The position numbers were made by a program, and so were the translations under genes. This document shows positions 35,962 through 46,459 of a stretch of DNA of 64,000 nucleotides, in pieces. The stretch covers positions 62,001 to 126,000 of the forward strand of contig NZ_JAUSVF010000002.1 in NCBI RefSeq assembly GCF_030814475.1, given 5' to 3'. Each line of letters begins with the position of its first letter. Positions within the stretch are counted from its first letter, which is position 1. This DNA comes from Pararhizobium capsulatum DSM 1112. GTDB lineage: Bacteria > Pseudomonadota > Alphaproteobacteria > Rhizobiales > Rhizobiaceae. The notes beneath the pieces were generated by a model. That model was not told the origin of the DNA and did not search any database. It saw nothing but the letters and a program-made list of their open reading frames with translations.

Positions 35962-38900
35962 GTGGAAGTGGCAAGCGAGAACGCATCAAATTTGAACAGC
36001 GAAGCCCATGCCGATGCCACGGCACTGTTTGCCGGCGCCGGCGAGGTCCGTGCAATTGCACGGGATTTCGATTGGTCCGCGACCCCGTTGGGATCGTCAT
36101 CGAGCTGGTCGCCAGCGTTGCGAACAATGGCGCGGTCGATCTTCGACTCGCCTTTTCCGATCTGTCTTTGGTCAGGTCCGCAATACGCGCTCATCTATAA
36201 CGATCCGTATCGGCGCATCCTGGGTGCGAAGCACCCCTCGGCACTCGGGCAGCCCGGATCCAGTGTTTGGGCGGAGATTTGGGAAGAGCTGCAACCTCAG
36301 TTCGACAGTGTGCGGGCGGGCGACGATCCAATCCATTTCGAGGATGCACCTTTCGTCATGGCGCGGTTAGAAGGGGGAGGCTCAGAGACCGCATGGTTTA
36401 ACTATTCGCTGTCGGCACTTCGCGACGAAGACGGCAGCGTCGCAGCGGTTCTCAACATTACGCCCGAGACGACCGGTCGTGTCTTGCTTGAGCAGCGTCT
36501 CCAGGAAGAGCAAACTGCGCTGGAAATGAGCGAGGAGCGTCTGCGTCTTGCAGTCAACAATGCCGATATCGGCTTTTGGGACGTCGATGTCATCGAGGGT
36601 CGGTTGACCTGGCCGCCTCGCACAAAGGCCATGTTCGGCATTTCGGCCGACGTCCCGGTGACCATGGAAAATTTCTATCAGGGGCTCCATTCGGATGATC
36701 GCGAAGGGACGATTGCGGCGTACCTGGCTGCAGCCGATCCTTTGCAGCGCGCTGTCTACGATGTGGAATACCGGACGATAGGCAAGGAAGATGGTGTCGA
36801 ACGGTGGGTAGCGGCAAAAGGCCGTGGCGTGTTCGACAGTGCGGGACGATGTGTTCGGGTCACAGGCACTGCGCTTGAAATTACAGCCCGCAAGACTGCA
36901 GAGATTCGCCGCAATGCGCTGATCGAGCTGACTCAGGCCATTCGGGACTTGCAGGACACTACGGAGATCGCCTTCTCCGCCGCAGAAGTGCTCGGCCGAA
37001 CACTTGGTGCCAGCCGGGTTGGTTATTCCGAAATAGATCCGATCTACGAGACCCTCCACACCGACCGTGATTGGACCGCGCCTGGAGTGGAAACGCTCGC
37101 TGGCGTATTACCGCTGCGAAGCTATGGCTCTTTCATCGACAGCCTCAAGCAAGGCGAGTTCATTGTTATCAACGATGTTCGCGAGGATCCCCGAACGACC
37201 GGCCCAGCCGCTGTCGCACTGGAAGGAAAGAGCACGCGTTCCTTTGTCAATGCACCGGTGCTTGAACAGGGAAAACTTGTTGCTGTCTTCTTCGTCAATC
37301 AAGGCGAGATAAAAAAATGGAACAGCGGCGATCTTGGTCTCATCAAAGAGTTCGCTGAGCGGACAAGCATAGCTGTCGCGCGGGCCCGCGGTGAGCACGC
37401 CTTACGCGATAGCGAGACGCGGCTTCGCGAACTGAACGAAACGCTGGAGACCCAGGTGGAGGCGCGCTCGGCAGAACGGGATCGATTGTGGAACCTCTCT
37501 CAGGACATGCTGGCGCGGGCCGACTATAGCGGCATGATGTCGGCGGTCAGTCCTGCCTGGACCCAGGTGCTGGGTTGGACCGAGCGCGAGTTGCTTACGC
37601 GCGGCTACGCCACGTTCATGCACCCCGATGACGAACCTCCAACGCTCGAGGCGATCAGCCGCATGGCGCATACTGGTCGGCCGACCCGTTTCGAGAACCG
37701 CATCAGCACTAAACAAGGCGGCTGGAAGCACATTGAGTGGACTGTCGCTCCGGAGCTGGATGGCGTGAACTTCATTGCCGTGGGGCGCGACCTCAGTCAC
37801 GTGAAGGCGCGCGAGGCGGAGCTGGAACAAGCTCAAGAGGCGCTGCGACAAAGCCAGAAGATGGAAGCGGTGGGGCAATTAACTGGCGGCCTTGCTCACG
37901 ACTTCAACAACATCCTTGCGGGTATCGGTGGAAGCTTGGAACTGATCTCCAAACGCCTGTCACAAGGCCGGCTGAGCGATGTTGATCGGTATGTCGTCGC
38001 GGCACAGGGAGCGACCAAGCGCGCCGCCAATCTTACAAACAGACTTCTCGCCTTCTCCCGCCGACAGACCCTCGTCCCGAAGCCGTCCAAACTGGATGAT
38101 CTGGTGCTCGACATGCTGGACCTTATTAGCCGGAGCGTTGGGCCGCAGATCCGCGTCGAGACGACAAACTCCTCCGGGATCTGGAACACTTTTGCCGACG
38201 TTGGCCAGGTCGAAAATGCCCTGCTCAATCTTTGCATCAACGCGCGCGACGCGATGCCAAACGGCGGCACTGTCACGATCACGACTGAAAATACGGAAAT
38301 CGATGAGGTTAACGCTCGGGCATTGTCGCTCGAACCCGGCCAGTACGTTCGCTTGTGCGTGAAAGACGACGGCGTGGGCATGCCGAAAGCTATCATGGAG
38401 CGTGCCACCGAGCCCTTCTTCACGACTAAACCAACGGGCCAAGGGACAGGCCTAGGACTGTCGATGGTCTACGGGTTCGCCGCGCAATCCGGGGGTGCGG
38501 TCAACATCAGGTCTGAAGTTGGGAAAGGCACGACGGTGACAATCCATCTACCCCGGTACACCGGGAAAATGCCGGGCAAAACCGAAGACGATAGCGAGAT
38601 CCCCGTTGAGGCAATCACCACGAAGAAGACGATCCTTTTGGTGGACGACGAGGCACTCGTGCGGATGGTCCTTGCCGAAGAGTTGGAGGAATTGGGCTAT
38701 ACGATCGTCGAAGCTGGCGACGCCCTCCAGGCGTTGAAACTGGTAAACGACGTCGGAAAAATTGACCTGCTCCTCACGGACGTTGGTCTTCCCAACGGCA
38801 TGAATGGCAGGCAGTTGGCTGATGCGGTAGTGCAGGCGAAACCGGGGCTTCCGGTCATCTTCATTACCGGCTACGCAGAGAAGACCGTCCTCAACGATGG

Positions 38901-38991
38901 TGACCTTGGTGCGGGCATGCTGGTCATGACAAAACCGTTCGCGACGGAGAAGCTTGCCCTTTTGGTGCGGGAAGTTTTGAACCCAGGATAA
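35962..38991 (+). CDS. Hybrid sensor histidine kinase (PAS-PAS-GAF-PAS-HisKA-HATPase-REC)
   Basis: 1009 residues, no membrane helices, so a cytoplasmic sensor. Domains in order: a PAS-like module (about 40-165), PAS (190-310), GAF (320-475), a coiled linker, PAS (510-610), HisKA with phospho-acceptor His646 in LAHDFNNI, HATPase (about 750-860; N-box NLCINARDAM, GTGLGLSMVYGF) and a receiver domain with Asp940 in LLLTDVGLP. The start is a GTG without a strong ribosome site, so it is uncertain. The layout (HDFNN type, REC at the end) is common in rhizobia. No output regulator lies beside it; a phosphotransfer partner is probably elsewhere. Confidence 0.88.
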   Translation: MEVASENASNLNSEAHADATALFAGAGEVRAIARDFDWSATPLGSSSSWSPALRTMARSIFDSPFPICLWSGPQYALIYNDPYRRILGAKHPSALGQPGSSVWAEIWEELQPQFDSVRAGDDPIHFEDAPFVMARLEGGGSETAWFNYSLSALRDEDGSVAAVLNITPETTGRVLLEQRLQEEQTALEMSEERLRLAVNNADIGFWDVDVIEGRLTWPPRTKAMFGISADVPVTMENFYQGLHSDDREGTIAAYLAAADPLQRAVYDVEYRTIGKEDGVERWVAAKGRGVFDSAGRCVRVTGTALEITARKTAEIRRNALIELTQAIRDLQDTTEIAFSAAEVLGRTLGASRVGYSEIDPIYETLHTDRDWTAPGVETLAGVLPLRSYGSFIDSLKQGEFIVINDVREDPRTTGPAAVALEGKSTRSFVNAPVLEQGKLVAVFFVNQGEIKKWNSGDLGLIKEFAERTSIAVARARGEHALRDSETRLRELNETLETQVEARSAERDRLWNLSQDMLARADYSGMMSAVSPAWTQVLGWTERELLTRGYATFMHPDDEPPTLEAISRMAHTGRPTRFENRISTKQGGWKHIEWTVAPELDGVNFIAVGRDLSHVKAREAELEQAQEALRQSQKMEAVGQLTGGLAHDFNNILAGIGGSLELISKRLSQGRLSDVDRYVVAAQGATKRAANLTNRLLAFSRRQTLVPKPSKLDDLVLDMLDLISRSVGPQIRVETTNSSGIWNTFADVGQVENALLNLCINARDAMPNGGTVTITTENTEIDEVNARALSLEPGQYVRLCVKDDGVGMPKAIMERATEPFFTTKPTGQGTGLGLSMVYGFAAQSGGAVNIRSEVGKGTTVTIHLPRYTGKMPGKTEDDSEIPVEAITTKKTILLVDDEALVRMVLAEELEELGYTIVEAGDALQALKLVNDVGKIDLLLTDVGLPNGMNGRQLADAVVQAKPGLPVIFITGYAEKTVLNDGDLGAGMLVMTKPFATEKLALLVREVLNPG

Positions 38992-39320
38992 GGGCAATAG
39001 ATAGGACATGCCCAGACGGCAATTCCTGAGACGAATGGCAGAGAAGAAGAACGTCTGCTTTCGGGAAAGCGCGCCAAGCGTTGGACGGCGGAAATGGCGG
39101 CGCATTGCGGAAATTGTTTCTGTTATCTGCTGCTGGCGGTTACGGGAAGTCTGTGGACTAGCAGCTCTTGGTATCCTTCGCCGAATACATGACGTTCAGG
39201 CCGAAGCGCGAAATTTTCAGGTCTGAATAATGACACACAGGCAAAGGCCCCTAGCAATGCCGATGTAGAGGTGTTGGTTCTTGCAAGGGAGCGAACCACA
39301 TCTCCTTCAAATCGCAGATT

Positions 39321-39944
39321 TCAGGCCTCCAGAATGCCCGCGACCCTCACCAAATCTGCAACTGACGAAGCGTGCATTTTCCGCATCATGTGCCCACGAT
39401 GAAGTTTTACCGTGGCCTCGGCGAGCTGAACCTCAGCCGCAATTTGTTTGTTCAGCTTGCCGGCGACAACCAATGTCATAATCTGCCGCTCGCGCTCGGT
39501 AAGTTTGGAATACGTCAGGCGCAATGCAGCCGTTTGATTTGCCTCTTCGCGTCGAGCGCTATCACTTGCCAAAGCGCGGTTCACCGCCTCAAGCAGGTCC
39601 TGCTCACGCACTGGCTTGGTAAGGACATCGATAGCGCCGGCTTTCATGGCGCGGACAGCCATCGCGACGTCGACATGCGCGCTGATCAGGACCACAGACC
39701 TTGGGTTCTGGCCGTTTGCGAGCGCCTCTTGAAACTCCAGGCCGCTCTGGCCGGGCAAGCGAATATCCAGGACAATGCAGCCTGTACGATCAGGATCATC
39801 CGCGGCAAGGAACTCAGCCACGGAGCAATGGGTTTCAGCGACAAGTCCGACAGACTCGAACAACCCTCTCAACGCTTCCCGCACGCTTTCGTCGTCATCA
39901 ATGACAATGACAGTTGGCCGACCTCTCGTGCGATCATCGATCAT
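39321..39944 (-). CDS. FixJ/NarL-type response regulator
   Basis: 207 residues: a receiver domain (about 10-120; VIVIDDDESVREAL, phospho-acceptor Asp in CIVLDIRLPG, Lys in VLTKPV) followed by a LuxR-type helix-turn-helix (LTERERQIMTLVVAGKLNKQ, then IAAEVQLAEATVKLHRGHMM). The start ATG at 39944 overlaps the end of the kinase gene by 11 bases, so the pair is co-transcribed and translationally coupled. The class resembles FixJ, TodT and StyR. The partner kinase carries an amber codon upstream, which puts signalling in doubt. A likely target is the divergent hydrolase cluster. Confidence 0.9.
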   Translation of the reverse strand: MIDDRTRGRPTVIVIDDDESVREALRGLFESVGLVAETHCSVAEFLAADDPDRTGCIVLDIRLPGQSGLEFQEALANGQNPRSVVLISAHVDVAMAVRAMKAGAIDVLTKPVREQDLLEAVNRALASDSARREEANQTAALRLTYSKLTERERQIMTLVVAGKLNKQIAAEVQLAEATVKLHRGHMMRKMHASSVADLVRVAGILEA

Positions 39945-41838
39945 GAACAAGGCCCTCTGCCATTGGCAAGGTGAACGTGAACATGCCACCGCTCCCATTC
40001 TGTCCCGATGAAGCCCAAATACGGCCGCCATGCGCTTCGACGATTGAACGACATATCGATAGTCGCATTCCAATACCGTCTGTCTTCGTGCTGTAGAATG
40101 CTTCGAAAACGCGCTCCAGCTCGTGGATAGGTACCCCGCGGCCCGTGTCTGAAACACTTACTATCACAAGCTGCTCTTCTGCCGTACATCGGATATCGAT
40201 GCGTCTTACCCCGGAAGAAGCTGCCATCGCCTCGGCGCTATTCATGACCAGGTTTAAAACGACTTGCTGCAGTTGTGTCCGATCTCCTAAGACTTCGATA
40301 GGCATGTCGGCCATATCAAGACCAACCTCTATCCCGCGCCTTTGAAGTTCGCCGGTCAACAGATTCAGCACCTCACTTACGGCAGGTTTGAAGTCAGTTT
40401 GCTCAATTTTTGCAGGCAGTTTCTGAGCCATTGCCCGGATACTGGTGATAATGTCACCCGCGCGGTGTCCGTCCCTAACGATCCGTTCGGCGGCTAGGCG
40501 CGCCTGCTCCAAGTCCGTGTGACCCGGCTGTAGCCAGCGCAGGCATGTGCCGGCATTCGTGACGATTGCCATAAGCGGCTGGTTGACTTCATGGGCAATC
40601 GAAACGGCAAGTTCACCTGTCGCCGTCATCCGGGTCACGTGCGCGAGGTCACTCTGGCTTTGCCGCAGGGACTCTTCCGCTCGTTTGCGATCCTCGATAT
40701 CCACGACGACGCCGTACCATCTCACAACATTTCTCTCTGAATCCAGAAGGGGGCATTGTCGAAGGTTAAACCAGCGATATTCGCCATCGGCGCGTCTGAT
40801 GCGGGCATCTACTGGGCGACTTTTTTTTGAAGCCACGATCTCGTCCCAGGCCGTGCGCATTGGCTCGACATCATCGGGATGAAACATGCGATAAAAACCG
40901 AAGCCGACGAGCTCTTCAAAAGGCAGACCGACATAATCGATCAGGTTTCGATTGAAATATTCAAGCCGGCCATCCGAGGTGCAGGACTAGGCCATGGCGG
41001 GGATCGTGTTGATGATAAGATTGAGCTTGTGTTCACTTTCTCTGAGTGCCGCTTCGCTTTCCCGAAGAGCATTCTCCGCACGTTGCAGGTCTTCGATATC
41101 GATGTTGACACCGAACCAACGAACGACGCCGTTGGCATCGACCAGCTTGCGCCCTGAGAAGTAAAACCAACGATATCTGCCGTCTGCTCCGCGAATGCGC
41201 CCTTTCAAAATAGTGTGGTCGGAATGCTCGAGGTCTTTCTTCCAGATGTCCACCATGCCGGGAATATCGTCTGGGTGATAAAGCTCCAGGAAGCCCCAGT
41301 CGAGAATCTGGTCAGCAGGAAGGCCCGCATAGTCCAACCAGCTTTTATTGACAAAATCGGCGCTGCCATCCGGTCGCGCGGACCATACGAGAACAGGCAG
41401 CGAATTGATTATGAGGCTGAGGTTCTCCTCGCTGGCCGCAAGTGCAGTCTTGGTTTCCTTTAACGCGTTTTCGGCCTGTTTGCGGTCTTCGATATCGAGG
41501 ACCACACCATACCATTTCAAGACATTTCCTTCGGCATCGAGCCGCGGCTTCTGCCGAAGCGTGCAGCAACGATATTGGCCGTCCGCCCGCCTGAGCCTGC
41601 CCTCGACCTCCCTCGCATTTTTCGAGGCCATGATCTCGTGCCATTCCGAAGCAAGGTGTGACGTGTCGTCGGGATGGAATATCCGATAGAACCTTTCTCC
41701 AGAGATTTCTTCAAGCGGCGCCCCGATGAAGTCGAGAAAGTGCTGGTTAGCGAAATCCAGCATACCTTCCGACGTTGCGGACCACACCATCGCGGGGATC
41801 AGATCAATAATGGGATCGGTTTCCGGCTCTTGTTCCAC
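39934..41838 (-). pseudogene. Triple-PAS sensor histidine kinase interrupted by an amber codon
   Basis: A 634-codon frame encoding three PAS domains (about 5-115, 135-250, 270-385) and a kinase core (HisKA His416 in IAHEVNQPL, N-box LVMNSAEAM, G-box GRGVPIHELERVF). Codon 284 at 40987-40989 is TAG in the context PAMA, stop, SCTSDG, where the parallel second PAS reads PVLVWSARPDG, so Trp was replaced by amber. Otherwise the frame is clean. Either the gene is a fresh pseudogene, the base is a sequencing error, or the kinase half is made separately from an internal start near 40887. Confidence 0.85.
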
Positions 41839-42281
41839 CGCACTCTCCGTTCACAGTATGAGACGTTCAGAAACCCTGAATTTCCCACTCCATGTCAGGA
41901 AATAGAGAAGGGTGGCCGATCGTCCGCTGGAAATTGTTACGGGATTTCCGCGAGTTGCGTAAGGACAAATCGATATACGAAGGTCTAGGGCTGCAATGCC
42001 ATCGTCTAGTTGCATGTGACCTAGATCGCAATTGAGAGCGATTAAAAAACCGCTTACTCCTACACACACAGGCTTTTGAAAGGCGATGTCGTCTGGTCCG
42101 TCGTCGCGTTCCAATCGAACATTTACGTGCGCTGAAATACTACATCCCTGCCGTTTCCTGACCTGAGGCAACAGCCTCCGGTGACATTGTTTATCGCGAC
42201 GGCGTTTGCTCGGTCTGAACGGCCCCAAGCAGCCTTCATTCGAAACCAATTTGTTCCATCTCGACCTATGGGGAGACTATC
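41839..42281. other. Divergent intergenic region between kinase operon and hydrolase cluster
   Basis: About 440 bp with no convincing gene. It must hold the promoters of the minus-strand kinase/regulator pair and the plus-strand hydrolase operon. The FixJ-like regulator probably binds here. I cannot assign a specific operator from sequence alone. Confidence 0.4.
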
Positions 42282-43256
42282 ATGCGTAGTTTCATTGTGT
42301 GCTTCATGTTGGCGACCGCAAGCATGACTACGGCAACAGTGGTAAGTGTCCTGCCTGCGCAGGCCACAACGGAGGTTCGTGCAACTCCCGTTCCCATCCA
42401 CTACCGTACCGCGAAAATCGACGGCCTCGATATTTTCTACCGGGAAGCCGGTCCGGCTGACGCTCCGGTCGTGCTGCTGCTCCATGGGTTTCCGACGTCC
42501 TCCCACATGTTCCGGAATCTGATTCCGCTCCTTGCAGACCGTTACCATGTGATCGCGCCGGACTATCCCGGTTATGGGCAAAGCGCGTCCCCCGATCGCA
42601 GCAAATATGCCTATACGTTCGCTGGAGCCGCCGATATCGTCGACAAGTTGATGGATCATGTCGCGGCCAAGAGCTATGCGATGTACGTCATGGATTACGG
42701 CGCGCCCGTTGGCTATCGGCTGGCCCTGAAGCACCCGGAACGGGTGAGCGCCCTGATCATCCAGAACGGCAATGCCTATGACGAGGGACTGAAGCAGTTC
42801 TGGGATCCGATCAAGACCTATTGGGCAGACGGATCAAAGAAGAGCCGCGAGGCGCTCTCCGGCCTCGTTACGCTTGAAACCACCAAATTTCAGTATACCG
42901 ATGGCATGGAAGATGTGTCACGCATCAGCCCGGACAATTGGGTGCATGATCAGGCGCTCCTGGACCGGCCGGGTAATAGCGATATCCAGCTCGATATGTT
43001 GTACGACTACCGGACCAACGTGCCGCTCTATCCCGATTTCCAAAGCTTTTTTCGCGAACGCAAGCCACCCACACTGATCGTCTGGGGCAAGAACGACTAT
43101 ATCTTTCCTGAAGCCGGTGCTCATCCCTATCTCAAGGATCTTCCGGATGCCGAAATTCATATCCTGAATTCAGGTCATTTCCTGCTCGAAGAAAAGCTGG
43201 ATGTCGTTGCTCCGCTGATCAACGATTTTCTTGATCGCGAGATTGCGACAGACTGA
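42282..43256 (+). CDS. Exported alpha/beta hydrolase, epoxide hydrolase/dehalogenase branch
   Basis: 324 residues. A signal peptide (hydrophobic run then PAQATTE) sends it to the periplasm. The fold motifs are LLHGFPTSSHMFRNL, an Asp nucleophile in YVMDYGAPVGYR and the catalytic His in LNSGHFLLEE, with the acid likely in WGKNDYIF. An Asp nucleophile fits epoxide hydrolases and haloalkane or haloacetate dehalogenases rather than esterases. It begins a four-gene cluster and has a cytoplasmic paralogue at 44451 with the same block order (HGFPSASHMFRDL, YVFDIGAPIGFR). Confidence 0.87.
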   Translation: MRSFIVCFMLATASMTTATVVSVLPAQATTEVRATPVPIHYRTAKIDGLDIFYREAGPADAPVVLLLHGFPTSSHMFRNLIPLLADRYHVIAPDYPGYGQSASPDRSKYAYTFAGAADIVDKLMDHVAAKSYAMYVMDYGAPVGYRLALKHPERVSALIIQNGNAYDEGLKQFWDPIKTYWADGSKKSREALSGLVTLETTKFQYTDGMEDVSRISPDNWVHDQALLDRPGNSDIQLDMLYDYRTNVPLYPDFQSFFRERKPPTLIVWGKNDYIFPEAGAHPYLKDLPDAEIHILNSGHFLLEEKLDVVAPLINDFLDREIATD

Positions 43257-43341
43257 ACTTGCAGCGTGCAACGGCAGACGAAACCAGGCTCGCACCGTCT
43301 CCCGACAGCGAGCCTGGCAACCACGTTCAGGAAGATCGATC

Positions 43342-43965
43342 ATGCCCTACCATTTCCTTGAAGTCGCAGTGACAGCCAGCGTTCGGGACGCGCAGGCCGA
43401 GATGGGGGCCGACCAGATCTGGTTGGGCGACCACCACCGAGAGTCCGATAGCTTCACCGAGAACGAGATAGCCTTTATCGCCGCACGGGACAGCTTCTAC
43501 ATCGCATCGGTATCGGAAACCGGCTGGCCGTATGTTCAGCATCGTGGTGGTCCACAAGGCTTTCTCAAAATCGTCGACAGGAAAACGCTGGCTTTTGCCG
43601 ACTACAGGGGCAACCGCCAATACATCAGCACCGGAAACTTTGCCGCAAATGACCGAGCCTGTCTCTTTCTGGTGGACTACCCGCGACGAGCACGCCTCAA
43701 GATTTACATGCATGTCGAGAGGCTGGCGCTTGATGCCGACCCCACGCTGACCGACTTTGTTTTCGACGCCGGTTACCGGGCAAAGGCAGAGCGGATTTTC
43801 CGGTTGCGGCTGGAAGCCTTCGACTGGAACTGCCCTCAGCATATCATCCCGCGCTACACCGAACTTGAAGTCGAGAAGGCGGAAAGACCGTTGCGCGAGC
43901 GGCTGACCCAACTGGAGGCGGAAAATGCGGAGCTGCGGGCGCGGCTCAAGGCCCCTGGAGAGTAA
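43342..43965 (+). CDS. Pyridoxamine 5'-phosphate oxidase-like FMN-binding protein
   Basis: 207 residues with the split-barrel flavin-binding fold ([20 protein letters not shown], then [12 protein letters not shown] and RQYISTGNF). The C-terminus has a charged coiled-coil tail ([16 protein letters not shown]). AGGAAG lies before the ATG. It follows the exported hydrolase by about 85 bp and is tightly followed by the DUF1348 gene. Members bind FMN or F420 and act on small molecules; the broad family includes stress and detoxification proteins. The substrate is unknown. Confidence 0.85.
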   Translation: MPYHFLEVAVTASVRDAQAEMGADQIWLGDHHRESDSFTENEIAFIAARDSFYIASVSETGWPYVQHRGGPQGFLKIVDRKTLAFADYRGNRQYISTGNFAANDRACLFLVDYPRRARLKIYMHVERLALDADPTLTDFVFDAGYRAKAERIFRLRLEAFDWNCPQHIIPRYTELEVEKAERPLRERLTQLEAENAELRARLKAPGE

Positions 43966-43967
43966 TC

Positions 43968-44438
43968 ATGGAGATCACAAGACCGCCCTTGCCGCCATTT
44001 TCGGTGGCTTCCGCAACAGAAAAAGTTCGACTTGCCGAGGATGGCTGGAATAGCCGCAACCCCGAAAAGGTGGCACTGGCCTATACCCCGGACAGCCAGT
44101 GGCGCAACCGTTCCGAGTTTGTGACTGGCCGCGAAGCAATTCTCGGCTTTCTGACCCGGAAATGGCAGCGCGAACTCGAATACAGGCTGATCAAGGAGCT
44201 TTGGGCCTTAAGTGATAATCGCATCGCCGTTCGGTTTGCCTATGAATGGCACGACGATAGCGGCAACTGGTTTCGCTCCTACGGGAACGAAAACTGGGAG
44301 TTTGGGGCCGATGGCCTGATGCGAAAACGCTTCGCCTCGATCAACGACGCGCCGATACAAAGCCAGGATCGCCAGTTTCATTGGCCGCTTGGCCGCCGGC
44401 CGGATAACCATCCCGGTCTCAGTGATTTTGGCTTTTAA
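43968..44438 (+). CDS. DUF1348 / nuclear transport factor 2-like protein
   Basis: 156 residues of the SnoaL/NTF2-like cone fold, DUF1348 branch ([20 protein letters not shown], then [20 protein letters not shown]). The ATG is 3 bases after the preceding stop, so the two genes are coupled. NTF2-like folds often make small isomerases, hydrolases or ligand-binding subunits. Its genomic company (two hydrolases and a flavin protein) suggests a step in breakdown of a toxic organic compound. Confidence 0.85.
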   Translation: MEITRPPLPPFSVASATEKVRLAEDGWNSRNPEKVALAYTPDSQWRNRSEFVTGREAILGFLTRKWQRELEYRLIKELWALSDNRIAVRFAYEWHDDSGNWFRSYGNENWEFGADGLMRKRFASINDAPIQSQDRQFHWPLGRRPDNHPGLSDFGF

Positions 44439-44450
44439 GGCGAGGACAAG

Positions 44451-45302
44451 ATGAGGCACCCAACCTATCACCGCATCGACATCGCTGGCCACGAAATGTT
44501 CTACCGCGAAGCGGGAGAGCCGACAAAACCGACCTTGTTGTTGCTGCACGGGTTTCCGTCTGCCAGCCACATGTTTCGCGATCTCATTCCGTTGCTCGCC
44601 GATCGATTCCACCTTGTCGCACCCGACATACCAGGCTTCGGCCAATCGGAAGCGCCCTCCCGCGGAAACTTCGCCTACACGTTCGACAATCTTGCCGGCC
44701 TCATCCAGAGGTTCATTGAGGTCCTTGGAATCGAGCAGTTTGCCCTCTACGTCTTCGACATCGGAGCACCAATCGGCTTCCGTATTGCGATGAAGTATCC
44801 GGACCGCGTGAAGGCAATCATTTCCCAAAATGGCAATGCCTACGAAGGAGGGTTGAGCGACGTCTGGAACCCCATCAGGCGGTACTGGTCTGATCCAACA
44901 ACCGCCAACCGCGATGCCTTGCGCGAGATCATGAAATCTCCCGCCATCCGTTGGCAGTACGAACATGGTGTTTCGGACTTATCGAAGGTGTCTCCCGATG
45001 GCTATTCACTTGATGCCTTCTACATGACACGCCCAGATGCGGAAGAAATCCAGCTCGACATCGCGCTCGATTACGCGAACAACGTCGCCATGTATCCGAA
45101 GTTTCAGGCGTATTTCCGCCAATATCAGCCCAGGCTCCTGGCCATATGGGGCGACAAGGACCCATTCTTCCTGCGCGTCGGTGCGGAGGCCTTTAAACGC
45201 GATCTCCCGAATGCAGAGGTTCGTTTTCTGGATACAGGTCATTTTGCCCTGGAGACGCATTCGTCTGAGATCGCCGCCGCAATTGTGGACTTTCTGACTT
45301 AG
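44451..45302 (+). CDS. Alpha/beta hydrolase, epoxide hydrolase/dehalogenase branch (cytoplasmic paralogue)
   Basis: 283 residues without a signal peptide. Motifs: LLLHGFPSASHMFRDL, Asp nucleophile in YVFDIGAPIGFR, NGNAYEGGLSDVWNPIRRYW in the lid, acid in WGDKDPFF and His in LDTGHFALE. It closely parallels the exported enzyme at 42282 (whose lid has NGNAYDEGLKQFWDPIKTYW), so one arose by duplication with gain or loss of the signal peptide. It starts 12 bp after the DUF1348 stop and ends the cluster. Confidence 0.88.
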   Translation: MRHPTYHRIDIAGHEMFYREAGEPTKPTLLLLHGFPSASHMFRDLIPLLADRFHLVAPDIPGFGQSEAPSRGNFAYTFDNLAGLIQRFIEVLGIEQFALYVFDIGAPIGFRIAMKYPDRVKAIISQNGNAYEGGLSDVWNPIRRYWSDPTTANRDALREIMKSPAIRWQYEHGVSDLSKVSPDGYSLDAFYMTRPDAEEIQLDIALDYANNVAMYPKFQAYFRQYQPRLLAIWGDKDPFFLRVGAEAFKRDLPNAEVRFLDTGHFALETHSSEIAAAIVDFLT

Positions 45303-45367
45303 CTGCGTTCGCACAAGCGGTCTGCCTTTCCCGCCGCTGCCTTATCGACTGTTTCAAAGACACCTCC

Positions 45368-46181
45368 ATGGATGATTACCCGTTAGCATCGCGCCATGCG
45401 GTACCCGAAGAAGACATCATTGAGGCGAGAGCCTTTATCGATCTGTTTATGGTCGCGCCCCAAACGCTGGTGGATCAAGCCCAGTTTAGCTGCCTGCAAT
45501 TGGGCGCTGGCTTTGCAATATCGCTGCCCAGCGCGCCCGCCATCGGTCTCAATCGGATACTTGGCATTGTAGCTCTTGAAGACCTCGACACGGCCTATGA
45601 GTGGATGAGTAAAAAGGCAGGCCGCCGCTACTTGCAAGTGAACGCTGCCACCGCTCCTCAACAGACACACGATTGGATAAGGAAACGGGGCTTTGTTCCC
45701 CAAGGCAACGGATGGGCAAAGCTACGGCGAGCAGCGCCTTCTACGCCACTCATCCAATCTGGAGAGGTTTGTACCCGGCAGGTCAAAGTCACTGAAGCTG
45801 ACATCTTCGGTTCGATGATGTGCGTTGGATTTAATTTTCCGGCGAACCTTGCTCCGCTGTGGTCAGCGATCGTTGGGATGGATGGCTGGAGCTGCTTTTT
45901 CGCGGAATTGGAAGGCACGCTGATTGCGACCGGCGATGTACGCGGTAGGCGGCTTTGCGTGACTTGGTGGAGGCGCGACAGTTCCCGAGTTTCGCAATCG
46001 AGGGGCACAGAAGGCCCTCATTACGGCGCGTCTGAACCAAGGCGCCAGCCAGAGCAAATTTGTCGTCGAAACGGCCCAGCCCTTGGCTCATGAGCCGACT
46101 ATCTCTCACGCCAATCTCATCGCCACCGGATTCAAGCAGATTTATATGAGAACGAATTATCGGCTTCCGGGCAATCCATAA
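45368..46181 (+). pseudogene. GNAT family N-acetyltransferase, broken
   Basis: The first 190 codons read normally, with a double-GNAT-like N-terminal half and the start of the acetyl-CoA domain (WSCFFAELEGTLIATGD). Near 45933 the frame shifts. The correct continuation (LGGGATVPEFRNRGAQKALI, then ISHANLIATGFKQIYMRTNY) lies in another frame up to the TAA at 46179-46181. That frame has TGA where relatives have Trp (GGFA, stop, LGGG). The acetyl-CoA loop RNRGAQ is intact but the gene cannot give a full product. Confidence 0.75.
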
Positions 46182-46459
46182 GCGACGCCAGAGACCTTAG
46201 GACGACGATTGACGCTGTAGACTTCTATCCAATCGTTGCCTTGACGGATCAGTACTTGAAACTCCGGTCTGTCCTTCTGCTTCGCTCTTTTTGCACCCTA
46301 CTGAAAGGGCCGAAAGCGGAACGGGGAAGCTTCGTCTAAGGAATCTTTTTTTGCATGGCTGCAATCCCTCCCAAACTAGTAGTAAGTTGTAGACCTGCTG
46401 GAAGCGACTTTCGATAGCCGTACGTTGTTACGAGAACTGTTGAACCAATGGAGGCAACA

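Noticed and set aside
4980..46000. Idea that Trp-to-stop changes (integrase, kinase, GNAT) reflect stop-codon recoding
   Set aside because: The stops are mixed (TAG and TGA), they occur with frameshifts in two of the three genes, and the intact genes nearby end normally at the same codons. Ordinary decay or sequencing error is simpler.
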